The notes: generated by a model from the sequence alone, not told the origin. A stretch of 64,000 nt of DNA from Tubiluchus corallicola (GCA_030141605.1 JAQGDQ010000783.1:31991-95990); one strand, 5' to 3'. Shown: positions 36,944 to 63,902, counted from the stretch's first letter. A program made the numbers and translations.

Positions 36944-39079
36944 TCAGTTTTTATCTGCAAAATACTTTTTTGGAAAGCTGTAATTGAAAACTTCAAACTC
37001 ATTCTTGTATATCTTATATACTTCTTCTTTCAATTGGAAAGGGACTTTAGAGTAAAATGTTTTTGCCACACTTTCCGATTGACCAACCTGCTTACTGTGC
37101 TTCTTTTTAGGAAGAGAATCCCTCGTGTTGTTAAAAAAAGTATGTAGAACGTATTTAGATTCCATTTCGATGCTTTCATGTTTTCCCACAAAATCATAAT
37201 TTATGGAGCAAACACGACATGTATCAATTAAACTTTTCCAGTGTACGTCTTTCTTGGATAACTTTAGGTCACTACCATTTGGAAAGTTTCTCTCGTCATC
37301 AACCAAGTATTGCAGAAACTGGTGAAAAGTAGAATAATTACCCTCTTTGTCAGACTTCGAATAGTGATTTCAGATACAATTACTTAATGAATCATATTTT
37401 TGATTGTAATCGACACCACTTAATTTATTTCGCCACGCTGAAAGAAGCCTTGCAAATGGTTCACGAACAAAAAAGAACTTCTTATAATCAGCAAATTCTT
37501 TAAGCTCCCCTTCATGCAACGGGTAAAAAAATTTTTTTACTTGACTGGAAATATTGCGATATTTTAGTAAACTTAGACGTGAACGAATAGTTTTTTAATT
37601 GCGGCTCTCCAGTTCATGCTTCCAACTTTTGGAGAACAACACCACAACACTCTGTGCATATGATCCACATAAATTAATGTTGGTTTACCATCTTCACTGT
37701 CTGCATTGTTTTTGAACTTTGGTCTTGTACAATAGTGCTGAATACGTTTGATTCTGGCTGAATTTTCCTTTTCAATTAAATCAAAAACATTCTTTAAATG
37801 ACTTCGATGGCTTTTAATGTTCTCATAATCTGAAAAAAAAACAAATATGAAATGTGAACCAGAACGGACAACCTGTGAAAGCAGTCCTAACTCAAGAAAG
37901 TGAGATGCACATTATGTCACCAACTGTGAATGTGTCTAAACTCAAATGAACAAACGTACTATTAAACGATCACAGGAAAGGTGCGTTTATAAGCCTCAGT
38001 GCAAAAACTGTAGTCACTCCGGAATGGAAAATTTAGCATTTTACTTATAAATTTCATTTGAAAGTAAAAGCTAGTTAACCTTGTTATACTGGCTTGTTAC
38101 AGTTGTCATACTGCCATCATATTAGCATGCATTACACAGGTGTAGCACAGCTTAAATGTAACAGTGCAGTGTAAGGCCCGGTTGTAAAACGAAAATCCTG
38201 ATCTTGTAATGTGTCATTTACTTGCTAGTAGTTCGCTTCTCCACTTGCCTGTTAAAATGTTGTGAAAACCATAATTTTTTTCATTTGTTTACTTTAATTG
38301 TGAAGGTGCATCATTACCACCTTCAGATCATACCAACTTGGCTGCTTATTGCTTTCTAGTCACCAATGTTACTCAAAACTTAGCGTTTACTTTCTTAGCA
38401 AAGAAACAGCTCCAACAGAAACAGCTATTAACCACTGTTAATACTGGTGTTGCAAACAAGGCCTAAGTTTCGAACCATCCTAGTCTTTCATACCTGTAAC
38501 ATCCTTCGAGTTATGCAGCTGTACCACGTGGACAGCCAACATCCTTTGCAGAGAATTAGATGCACTAACATACTAGTTTGCATTTGTTTTGTGTGCTTAT
38601 TCAGAAGGGAATGCATTTATTTATAAATGCAGCAGTTTGCCAATTGCATGTAATATTATTTTTTCTTTTGTTTTTCTATTCAGAAAAAAATAAGTGTATG
38701 TTACTAATATTTTTCTGCTTATTGTAGCATAAAGAATTCTAATTGTAAATAATTTGCTGTGAATGCTATTTTTTATAGTTTTTTTAATTTAAAATCGGAA
38801 GATCCCGCTATTATATGTTTTTCAAATTCATACAATGTTGTACCATTCTACTGCATTTAAAGTTGTCGCGAACGCAGATTTTTTAGAACATTTTAATCCT
38901 TTAGCTTTTTACAAAAACGAGGGAAAGCAATTACTGGCGAGCGAAAGGCCTAGTGTTTTAAAGTTCAACTCCACATTTCGCGAGGCGCAAATATATGACG
39001 TTTATAGAAAACAAGAACGACAAATTTAAAATATATGCATAGTTATTTTTACATTACACAAACAGTTAACAAGTGATAT

Positions 39080-39459
39080 TGTTGTGGAAATCGACTGGAA
39101 TTAAACAGAGTATTGTAGAATGTTCCATTGTACAGTAGAACAATCTTGTTATCTTGTAGAAGGTTCCATTGTACAGTAGAACAATCTTCTTACCTTGTAG
39201 AAGTTTCTAGAACTTTCTATTTCTAGATTGTTCATTTGCACTGATATATAAGGCAGAGCTGGCCGCTGGAGTTTATTCTCTCGTATTCTCAGATTCTCAA
39301 ATACGCATTCACTTTTCCAGATTATCACGTTTATTGTAAGCATTTCGCGTTCATTTCATACTTTAGTGTTGTAGAATTCTCGCATAATAAACTATTTTAA
39401 TTTGACAACGTGTTTTCTGGTTTTCTCTACGAGCCGTCCGAAAGAAACAAAACACAATA
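39080..39459 (+). mobile_element. Solo LTR of an LTR retrotransposon
   Basis: The 380 bp element begins TGTTGTG and ends CACAATA, an inverted terminus with one mismatch. It is flanked by the 5 bp target duplication GATAT at 39075-39079 and 39460-39464. Inside are three tandem units of about 41 bp (from 39113, 39154 and 39195), a TATATAA box and an AATAAA signal at 39386-39391, in the order expected of U3 and R. No internal coding region is attached, so it is a recombined solo copy. It lies in the intron of the CHST-type gene, opposite to that gene's direction. Confidence 0.8.
39200..39251 (+). promoter_or_regulatory. Heat-shock-type promoter of the solo LTR
   Basis: GAAGTTTCTAGAACTTTC (39200-39217) is four perfect alternating GAA/TTC pentamer cores. 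That is a canonical heat-shock factor site, 28 bp upstream of TATATAA (39245-39251). Two further paired cores, GAATGTTCC (39118) and GAAGGTTCC (39159), lie in the upstream 41 bp units. Confidence 0.65.
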
Positions 39460-40235
39460 GATATTTACAATTATATGGAAAAGAATGATTACATGGTAAT
39501 AGCGGTGGGAAAGAATAGAGCCAAATGCTACGAAAGAGCCATTAGCTACATTAAGTTAACGACCACGTCAAAATGAGTGAAACAATTTACATAAACATTA
39601 CAAAATACAATTATAATGACTACATATGGGGAACTGGCTACGGATTATCCTCGATAAGGAGGAGGATAAGTGCCATTACGTAATGTTATGTCACTCCAAG
39701 CTAGCTAGAAACATTTTTACAAGATTACAACTATATATATATATATACATTCTGTGAAGGTAGTCAATACGCAAGTGATTAAACGGCTATTTAAATGAAT
39801 ATTGTGAGAACATGTTTGCTAAGCGGATTCAGTCAACTATAAATAAACACTTGAGAAGTGCCATGCTGGCCTTGTTTTCATATAACGTGTTTAGCAGAAT
39901 TGTATTTATTTTTGCGTGTTTATCCAAAAAGTCATTGCATTCTACGCTGACTCAAAAAATTTATCACTTCTCGAAAATTTAATATTTGTCAGCATTTACA
40001 TATGCCGCTTCTATCACACCAAATTAATGCCAGATGATAATATAAAATGAAGCAAGTACTCACCACAATCATCATGGTTCAGGTATGTCTTTATCACCTT
40101 TGTTTCATTATACAGTTTTGGCAGTACCACTGTTATACAAACAACGCTAAAGAAAAGATAACACTTAACGCACAGTGTGCCAAAAATTCTTTTTTGAATC
40201 TGAGTTTCTTTTTGCTTTCCACCGTTTGTAGTCAT

Positions 40236-41640
40236 GACTGTATCACTAAGGACACCAGCTGTAACAGCTACTGAGTTCAACTGCAAACAAAAATTTGTTT
40301 TGCTTAATCTAAAATACCCTAAGCCTTATACTGAGATGTTTGCATGTGCTGGATTGCCAGAAAACTGTTGACTCGGCAGCTTGTGCGTTCTTTCATATAT
40401 TTATCGGTGAAATTGTGATAAGAACAATAACAGTCAAAAACTATAACAACAATTTTATGTAATTATTCATTGATATGTATTTGGACTCGTAAAAAATGAT
40501 TTTCGTAAAATTAAGCTTAGGTACTTTCCAGTTAGAAAATTCCAGAATGATATTCGCAAAAATTTGTCGTCACATCAGCTGAAAGTTGAATTGATATTAC
40601 TGCAATTCTAATTCAAGTATGATGATATGCGTTTACAGAAAGTTTCTTCAATTTGCTTTTGCAGAAACGTGGGTGTTTTTGTTTTGCCGGATCAGTGCAA
40701 CTAACATGTAAATGAATTAGTAATTCGTCCACTCATTTGGTTCAAATTTAGTGAGATAAAAGTGGCTTAAATACAAACGCTATATACGAAATCTCATACT
40801 AGAAAATCCAAATAGTTATAGTAAACCGTTTTTGCGTAACAACAGGTTTTTGAACCATAATGATTTGCATTGTTCCGTTAGATACTGCTTGCATCTTACA
40901 GTCGGAGATCGACAACACTATCTTTATTTTTCTATTAATAATTTTATTGAAGTAAACAGCAAAATTTGAAAGACACAAAGTCCAATATAAGGATGTACTG
41001 TTGATGATACGCCTCAAGGGATTAACGCACATTAAATAGATATTGACTTGCATATTACAAATTCTACATAAACACTTATATGAACAAACACTAGCATTCT
41101 GCATGATCAAGAGAGTAAAAGTTGTGTATAAATTTATGATACAGAACACATCTTATGCGTTTGGTGCAGTAAAGAAGGAGCTTGCCAACATGATGAGAAT
41201 TTTAAGTTGAAAATTACATATGATGACATGATGGCAAGTTTCAGTAAGGCTCTTTGCATTTCAGGTAAGTTTCCTTTGTAACGCACCGCTTAAAAACTAC
41301 GTTAACATATTGTAATTGACGGCACGGATTATCATCATTATTTTCAGGGATCCAGAGAAAGTAGTTCCAAAGGGAAATAGTTAGCTGCTCACAAGATTGT
41401 TTTAAACATCAGCTTGATTCCGTGGAACAATACCGGAATTTTTTTGCCCCAAGTTATGAGTTTAAATGCACAAAGCTTTTAGAGACAACAGCAATAGCCA
41501 CTGTGACATTGTCACCAGCAGCAGCATCATCAGCTACATAGCAGCAAGAACAAAAACAACAATAGCACCAGCAATATCGAGATAGATTAATTATATTTTG
41601 TCCAGGAAAAGGGTGAAAGAGTGACAGCAAAACATTTCAC
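40236..41640. other. Intergenic region without recognisable gene
   Basis: Short open frames on both strands (for example 40799-41149 minus, 116 codons) show no family motif. No promoter could be placed with confidence. Confidence 0.35.
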
Positions 41641-41648
41641 ACTTTTCA

Positions 41649-42330
41649 CGAGAGAGAGTGAGAGAGAGAGAGAGAGAGATTTAAAATCTTTATTAAAAAA
41701 TAAACCTCTATTTGCAGGTACAACATTAGCGTAAGTATAAATTTTCACATTTTTTATTAAAATAATAAACTTAAGTCACTGTAAACACAGTATAAATGTA
41801 AACACGTATCATGATGCTCCTGACATTTGCTGCCTAATGAAGTCATCCTTAATTACTTCAACAAATGATCTAAAAGATTTTGCCTTTGAATTCACACCGC
41901 AATGTTGGTGGTGTGAATGTTATTTAAAAAAAACATACGCTTTTGTGAGTCTATGAAAGGACAGTCGAAAAGTAGATTTTCACAAGTTTGGAGAAGACCA
42001 CATAAAGAAGAATTGTCAGGTATGAGTCTTAATCGGAATAAAAAATGTTAAAAAAATCCTTGTCCATGAATAAAACTTAAAGCATATATATATATTGAAT
42101 TGTTTGTGCCAAAGAGTTTGCTTGAATTTATCCAGATCAGATTTTATAACAGACAAATTAGCTATAGAAAGTTCTTCGTTGTTAATTCTCCCTGCATCTC
42201 TAGTAGCAGTTAAAAATTGCCTTAAATCTCTAGCATAATATTTTACAAAGTGGTTACATGACAGATAAAAGTTAGTATTAAATATATACAAAAGTTCTTT
42301 AGTAAATCCTAACATTACTGTTTTGATTAT
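41649..42330 (-). mobile_element. LINE 3' remnant with (TC)n tail
   Basis: On the minus strand, CGLLQTCENLLFDCPFIDSQ near 41995-41938 resembles the Cys-rich C-terminal segment of LINE polyproteins. The sequence ends AATAAAGATTTTAAATCTCTC running into a CT tract (GA on plus, 41649-41679), as a retrotransposon tail would. The upstream frame 42016-42315 is open but not clearly assignable. Confidence 0.45.
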
Positions 42331-42341
42331 AATACCATGCT

Positions 42342-42716
42342 TTGGTATACATTTTAAATGTATTATGTTTAGTTATGACAACCGTCCAAGACGTTGCACG
42401 ATATTTTAGAACCTGTTGTCTACCAAATCACACATTTAAATGCAGAAACGAAACTCAACTTTTAGCACAACGTGACATATCTAAAGCGCATTTTGGTTTT
42501 TCTGGAAATTACTTAGAGATAACGAGTAAAGATTATACTAATCTGAGTACTGAAGAAATAGAATCAATATAACTAATAAGATGAATGGCTTTGTGTATCT
42601 GCCTCCGTATGCTCAGGATAAATCAAAGTACTCAAGAGATCTAGTTAAAGAAAATATCGAAATTGTATTTGCAAAACGTGCTATGAGTTTCGCACACTCT
42701 GTGCTGGAAAAGAATT
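42342..42716 (+). pseudogene. Unrecognised gene-like fragment in two frames
   Basis: One frame (from about 42370) reads TTVQDVARYFRTCCLPNHTF and on to YTNLSTEEIESI, then stops at 42572. An overlapping frame then gives MNGFVYLPPYAQDKSKYS and IVFAKRAMSFAHSVLEKN before a stop at 42716. The composition looks like real protein rather than chance AT-rich ORFs, and the two frames may be one gene with a frameshift. I do not recognise the family. Confidence 0.3.
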
Positions 42717-45700
42717 AATTGAAATATTTTGTTATTAATTTACATAACACTATTTGCATTTTGCAATCAAAGTCATGTCTGTAGTAACTTTATATAAGAT
42801 ATACCAACTGTTTGTTAAAAAAGTTTAATGTATAACTAATTTTATTTTGTCAAGACGGAAACTCTTTTTGCATACCTACAGTATTTAGTCTTAAACTAAA
42901 TCGGTTGCACTGTTAGAATTTAAGGACCTAGGTTTAACAAATAAAAACACAACACAAATGAGAATTAACATCAAAGTAGACAAGTATAAAAAGATTGGTA
43001 ATAATTTTATATACCACTTCTACTCATATAAATTACAGTAAATTACATTCACGGAGAGAGCTAGTCGGTGTCTCTCTCCATCGAGCCAACCAACAACGAC
43101 ACGACATAGTGTGAATTTGTATAATAATAATAATTGCAAATAAATTTTGTAAGAGCATGCAAACACTACTTAACACCTTCTGGGCCTCATAATTCAAAAT
43201 AGGTTTATCTTTGACATTTCTGTTACTGTATGGGCACAGACATAACCAAATGATTGCAATTTAGGTAGTGTTCTATTGAGGAGCATATCAGCTATCCAAT
43301 AATGCTATTTGTTTAAACATCTATAAGCTATTTAAATGGATAAAATTAAGAAAAACACGCCCCTTTGGGCACTCCAACTTAGGCTATTGAATAGCTTAGT
43401 CTTGTTTACACTTGCGTGACAGTACACAGTAATTCGCTGATCGCCTGCTTGCAACAGCATAAGCTGTGCAGTGTTCACCAGCTATTCCAACAAAAACCAA
43501 CCGATCAGCCAAGGAGAAATTAAGGTTGCTTCATCTTTTAACAGGAATTTCAGCTTGAAAATAAAGTAGACTTGAGGCCAAAGTTTATCAGTTTGTTATT
43601 TCAGAATAGTTGAAATGTTCTGCACTAGCCGATGTCACACATTGCTGTTGCTGAAAGATTTTTTTCAATTTCTTTTTATCTTTCGATTTTTTTCGATTTT
43701 TAATTTGTCTAAAGTGTGTAAATTCATTTCATATACAATTTTGCATGAAAATCCATTGTGTTAGTAAAAGACAATGTGCTGAAGGAGTTAAAGCATTTTA
43801 TTCATAAGGCATTTTTTATTTTCTGTTAAATACCATTTATTAATGCGAAGTTTGAGGAGTTGTCATTTCGTAGTATTGAATTTTCAGCTGTTCTGGTCTT
43901 AAACAATTATTTTCTGATGATGGACTTGTGCCAGTTTAAGTTTTATGTTCTTGAGTATAAAAATTAACTATATTTTTGTGATTTAGGAACGGCAATAGAA
44001 TTTCTGAAATGAAAAAATAGCAAAGGTAGTTTGTGAAGATACTTTACAATCTGATTAGCAGGTAAAATAGATTAATGATAAGGGTCTTTGTAGCAATTGG
44101 GCTTTATTAAGTTATAAAACCACAATTCGAGAACTAAAGGCGTGTATAAGTCTATTGCCATGTGAATCAGATAAAAAAGGAATTGATAAGTGAACAAAAA
44201 AGAACAGGGAGAAAGGTTAGATCACACACAAGGTTGTTGACTGTCAGCGATATTATACGAAGCCTATAGACCGAATCTCAAAAGCAATTCATCAGTAGAA
44301 CTTTTGATGTAATACATTGAATAGTGAACCCTGTGGAACCACAAAATCGTAAGTCTACCAGTTTAAAACCGTAACAGCAAAACTAACTTGCCAGTTGCTT
44401 TTGCACTACGTCATTTTTTTGGTTTCAGGGTCTTGTGCTCCGTTTTACTCATTTTGCACTGCTCAAATTGTATTCTTTGAATTTAACTGCTCCCTTGATC
44501 TGCTTCAGAAGTTCATTGATATGGCTAGAGCATATTTGTCGTCCGTTCATTCGCCTGTGGCGTTGAATTCGTCTTTTCAACGGTTTTAATAAAAATTCCC
44601 TCGGATCACGTCCAATTTCATACTACAAAAAGAGTATTAAAAAGCAATAAAGTAATAAATTCTAAAAAATGTATCTGTTCGGTAATACATAAAGCATAAG
44701 AATACCATCCATTTACATCAAGCTTAAAAAGTTCGTCTTGAAATTTTTATACCAATTATATACAGCCTTTTTGCATGCTGGGCTTGTGCTGGCAGTAACG
44801 TTCTATAATACTTGTAAATTTAATCTCCGGCGTGGAACATTAGGCAAAGAAATTTTGTTCGTTGTTTGAAACAAGCTTAGATAGCATTGCGTGAAGTTTG
44901 GAAAAATAATTAGAGCATGCTTAGCATATATATGTTACTAAGTAAAATTTTAAGTTACTGTATCTTGTCAATTAGATTAAAAATACGTTTTTGGTTAGTG
45001 AGTAGCGCACTATGGAGGGTGAGTCAGAGACATTTTACCAAATTGCAATAACATTTTAAATTTTAAATTAAGTCTAGTTACCTTTGCCTTTCCAGCAGGT
45101 AAGTGGAATGCTAAGTAAAATGGATTTGTGTGGAAAGTTTTTTGGGATATAATTTAACATTTCCTTTCCTTACATTGATTTACGTTTACGCAGGTGACTT
45201 CACGTAATGGCGACTTTGGAACAGTATTGCCAGACATGTGCAGACAAAAATTCCTTTTAACATGAGTGCGATATGTGCGTAAAGATGCTGTTTTCTTGAA
45301 AAATTTTGATATAAGGCCTTGTGACGTCTGTGACGTCAGTCTGGAATATAAGAACTACCGAGCAGCATTGGAACCCCTTTTAATATAGTTGACTGTATTC
45401 TAGTAATTACCGACTTGCAACATTGTCATACAAAATTCCTAAACCAATTGTAACTCAGAGAGGGACAGTAGATGGGCACGGGGCATTTTGTGAAGCCACA
45501 TGTCATCATACCTGAATTTTACGTCACGAATATTTTTCAATTGCATTTTTCCCTTATTTAAATTAAATTAAATTTGAGTGTCTAATGCCCTCAAACAGTA
45601 TCCAGTATGGCTGACAAAGCTAAAAATTTTGTGACTTAAGCTGGTTGCCTGCCTGCTTTATTTTTAAATATCTCTGTCTGTATTTCAAAAGTTTTCATCA

Positions 45701-45974
45701 TCCTGGCATTGAACCCGGATTAAGTGGTTGTTTCTTAGATTCTTCTTGTTTGCCATTTTTTTCATTTTTGATATTTGAGAAAAGTCACACCATGCAGATG
45801 TGAAACATAAAAAATGAAAAAGTGACAAAGAAGAAAACTCTTAGAAACAGCGAGTTCATGAGAGCCAGTCTGCTCATCAAGTTCCGAGGAAGGGCCACTT
45901 TTTGTGCTTCAACTTATTGTAATTTTTGTCCAAACAACTGTGATGAAACCAATTTTTGGAGCATTGGGTTACTG
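42717..45974. other. Intergenic region without recognisable gene
   Basis: Nothing supported except two adjacent CRE-like sites, TGACGTCT (45322-45329) and TGACGTCA (45331-45338), with no associated open frame. Confidence 0.35.
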
Positions 45975-46345
45975 GACTAGCATTCTGTTTTCACATGGGA
46001 CATAGGAACAGTGTTTATAAATGCAACAACAGTTGTCAGCACAAATGTAGTTGTAAACCAGTTGGGTACACTTGACAAAATTAAATCTAGGTAAGACCGA
46101 AAATTAGACAAAATAGGTGTAATTAATTCATCAATTAATTGCGAGAGTCCACAAGAGTTCAAAATAGTGACAATAGCAAAGCTTTAGCTTTAGGAAAGCT
46201 TCCAGTCAAATAATTTCTAAATCACTGCAGAGATCACCACGTTTCCTACAAGGTAAAAATCATTTACGTAAACAAGGACACCTCCACCCTCCCTATTACG
46301 AACTTTGCCATAAAGGTGGTTGTAATAGCGAGAAGGTGGCTAGAA
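45975..46345 (-). mobile_element. LINE endonuclease remnant, inverted
   Basis: Minus-strand frames read REGGGVLVYVNDFYLVGN near 46310-46250 and NSCGLSQLIDE, YLDLILSSVPNWFTTTFVL near 46160-46030. Both are conserved blocks of the APE-type endonuclease of CR1/Jockey-group LINEs. The frames are broken. It lies head to head with the reverse transcriptase piece at 46425. Confidence 0.6.
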
Positions 46346-46424
46346 GCTCCAGAAATAGACTGGCCAAGGCACATATATACTGATATAGATTTCAGATATA
46401 TATCGTATCGAGATATCTTGTAGT

Positions 46425-47035
46425 GTCAGGAACCTTGGTGTAATTATGGACGATTGTCTATCAATGACCTTTCACGTTAACAGTGTTTGTAAATCCTGTA
46501 ATTTTTATCTTCGAAATATATCAAAAATTAGAACATTTCTCAGGAAAAATACTTGTGAAATTCTTGTGCATGCTTTTTTTAGTTCCCGAGGCATTACTGC
46601 AATAGTTTATTATAGGGTCTTCTATTCTACCAAAGTCAACACGTCCACAATTCACCTGTTAGGTCAATCACTCGCTGTCGGATATTTGATCATATCACTC
46701 CAATACTCAGCTAACTGCACTGGTTGCCTAATGAGCACAAAATTAAATTTAAAATAATTCGCAAAGCAATCAATGGTCTGGTCTCTACAGACCTTCTTAT
46801 CAGACCTGGTTATCAGACCTTCTTAAACTATAAGTCCCTCTCAGAGCATTGACATCTAGCACAAACAGAAGTAATCTTGAAGTCCCACTTACCAGACTAG
46901 TCATTCACATAGATCATTTACTTCTGCTGTCCCCAAATTGTGGAATTCGTTGCCGCTACAATTGTGCCTGACCAAGTCAATTGATAATTTTAAAAAAGTC
47001 TAAAAACTCACCATTTTAAGCTTTCTGTGGTTGAG
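46425..47035 (+). mobile_element. LINE (CR1/L2-like) reverse transcriptase C-terminal remnant
   Basis: The frame from 46446 reads MDDCLSMTFHVNSVCKSC, YLRNISKIRTFLRKN and EILVHAFFSSR. This is the well-known C-terminal stretch of CR1/L2-type LINE polymerases. Frameshifts follow, with blocks CRIFDHITPILS, KIIRKAINGL and NSLPLQL-like sequence to about 46990. It is inactive. Confidence 0.75.
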
Positions 47036-48112
47036 CTAATCTTGTATTTTTTGCGATTGTAAATGTTTATGGCATTGCTTTTATTAAACTACTAATACTA
47101 GTTTAAAACTACTAATACTTAAATTTTACTAAATTTTCTGTGCTGCTATTTATTTCCTTTTTAGTCATATTCAATGTACTTGTAATCAATCAATGTGCCA
47201 TTGTATTAAATATCTTATAAATTAATTTTTTTAGTAAGATGTAAGAAGCATTTGATCATCATGTAAAAATCATCAAACCAACATGACTATTTGCATTTAA
47301 ATAGCATAGTACTCACACATGCTGTTGAATAGAATAAGCAAATGCCAACCCAGGTAAGGTCAAGGAACTAGTCATAGCTATCAACTGTTAAAGGAAATGC
47401 CAAACCTTCTAGGACGTTTGACTTATTTCAATTTTCACGAAAAATGGTAGAAGGATTCAGTAATGAGCGCCTCGTATAACTAGTAACACCATTCGTGTTG
47501 AAAAATTAGAGCTCTGTCAATCTTCATTAAGCATAACCAATTTTTGCACAGAAAAATATATAACTATTTTGTAACATTTTTGTGCAGAAGTTCGAATCAG
47601 TTTAAGCAGCGCGCGGTTACGAAAAGTCACGAAGTCTTCCAGTAGTTACTTCATGATTTTTCAGTCAATGGTGGCAACCACCATGCCTGAAAACTTCTAT
47701 TCAGAGGTAGTGTATCTTAGATTTATGCTTTATAGGCTTTTTTTGCAAATTTCTTTGTTATATTTTTCTAAGTTTATGAGATAACAGTAAAATAAAGAAA
47801 ACATATTGTGTGACTTGTTCTTTCTTTAAATTTTCCTCCAACAACTTAGACGGAGCATCATATTACATATGCTTCAACCATAAAACTGTCTGCGAAAAAA
47901 ATATATAATTGGTAAAAGAAAAAAAGCATAGGAAAATACCAGACAAACTAAATATATTGGATTTCTATATAGAGAAAGATTAAACTATATAATAGAACAA
48001 ACTGAAGCATTTCAAGGTTATTCACACTGCAATACCATACTTTCCACCACTTACATACGTTTTATCCTACAGAGTATTTCTAACTCTTTGTTAGAGAGCT
48101 TGGGTTATGGCT
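47036..48112. other. Region without recognisable gene; likely 3' flank or last intron of GXYLT-like gene
   Basis: No coding block was identified. The terminal coding exon of the minus-strand xylosyltransferase-like gene should lie here or further left, but I could not find it. Confidence 0.3.
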
Positions 48113-48193
48113 GGAGCTAGGGTTAGGGTTAGGGTTACGGTAAGATCTAGCATTGGGGTTAGAGCGTTTGGTTGGAGCTAGGATTAGGGTTTG
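48113..48193 (+). repeat. Degenerate interstitial telomere-like repeat
   Basis: TAGGGTTAGGGTTAGGGTTA followed by decayed units (TTGGGGTTAG, GGATTAGGGTTT). The G-rich strand is on plus, the same orientation as the terminal array at 63903. Confidence 0.75.
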
Positions 48194-48500
48194 GAATAAT
48201 CCCACTATTTGAAGGAGAAAAAATTCTATGGGGGTCGGGCACCCCAGGGGGCTACCTAAGTCAGCACTACATTCATACATTACCACTACTGTCGCCAGCA
48301 TTTCCGCAGCAGACTTAATATTTAGCCTAAAACTTTCTTTCCAAAGAAATGAAGATCCAAATGCTCTAGCCTCAACCTCTATAGAAGTTAGCATTAGGAA
48401 CAGCAAAATATGTTAAGCTAATATTAAACGTTTTTGTAATAACATTGATATATGGCAGAATTCAAATTAAAAATTATATCGTGTAATATTAATAACTTAC

Positions 48501-63056
<14,556 letters not shown>

Positions 63057-63902
63057 CACGGAAAGAGAAAAATGTCGCAAGCCTGTCTCACATAAAATAG
63101 CATGAATTGTAATAGTAGCATGAAGAATAGTAATTCAAACTTGAGAAAATACACACAACATACAGTGAAGCTTTAGTGAGGGCGCAACTATGTCGGTGAA
63201 ATGAATTAACACTTTCATAGGTAACTAAATCGTAATCATTTGTTTACTAAACTCAGGGGTAAACAGGCACACGAAAATGACAATATTGCCTCTTTTTAGC
63301 GCATTAGGGCTTAAAATGCGGTGTTGTGGTAAACTATGTTCATTAGAGCGGCACTTAAATTTCACACATCACACAATTATAATCAGAAGAAAGAATCAGT
63401 AGGATCTGCAACATTAACAAAAACGTGTCGCAAAAGAATCAACGTTTCTGACTTTACTGATCAGTATATAGTCGGCTTTTGTCACTCAGCAGTGGCATTA
63501 TTAGTAAGACGTGTGCAACTGACTGTGTAGAAAATAAGAATTTCGCAAAAGATCTACGCGTGGTTACACGTCGGTAATTATTGTAATTAAACAATATTAA
63601 TATTGTGTCATATTGCCAAAATATTTATTAATGACAAAAACTTTTGCCCAAAATGAATTACAGTTTTACACTATTCTTGAAAGATAGGAACCGTATAAGA
63701 GCTGGAGTACATTCAAGGTTTAAACCAAGAACTGTCAGCTTGCATTGCAGAAGCCTTAGACCACTATTCCACCATATTTCTCATTATCAATTTGGTCGTG
63801 CCAATGTGTGTTATTTCAAGATGTAAAGATTGTTTATTTCACATCAAATGCAAATACAAAACTAATACATTAAAAGCAACAAAAAGTTTCCAAAAATTCA
63901 AT
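63057..63902. other. Upstream region of GXYLT-like gene, next to telomeric repeat
   Basis: About 850 bp that must hold the promoter of the minus-strand gene. No convincing TATA or CpG cluster. Short frames at 63336-63530 and 63644-63826 lack any family signal. Confidence 0.4.

Larger units (their letters stand above)
36944..40235 (-). pseudogene. HNK-1/CHST-type carbohydrate sulfotransferase, two exons, one TGA and one frameshift
   Basis: Exon 1 (40064-40235) starts at an ATG and encodes a type II anchor (CYLFFSVVCITVVLPKLY), ending in phase 1 at GTGAGT. Exon 2 (36944-37829) follows TTTTTTTTCAG. The joined frame gives HDDCDYENIKSHR. Exon 2 has the PAPS loop CSPKVGSMNWRA, the 3'-phosphate motif FFFVREPFARLLSAWRNK and the C-terminal CxxxxINYDFVGKHE block, together diagnostic of Sulfotransfer_2 (CHST8-14/HNK-1 group), which sulfates GalNAc, GlcA or related sugars in the Golgi. 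Two breaks exist: a one-base frame change at an A-run (37591-37596 region) and TGA at 37370-37372. The first could be a homopolymer consensus error; the second fits CGA to TGA. An acceptor-like TTTTTGTTTGCAG just upstream of exon 1 hints at a 5' noncoding exon. A solo LTR sits in the intron. Confidence 0.75.

Noticed and set aside
40236-40286. Coding extension upstream of the CHST-type exon 1 ATG
   Set aside because: No ATG in frame; the sequence contains a likely splice acceptor (TTTGCAG), so it is probably 5' untranslated or intron.
48080-48416. Last coding exon of the GXYLT-like gene
   Set aside because: The open frame here (48080-48406 minus) lacks a matching acceptor in phase and runs into telomere-like repeats.
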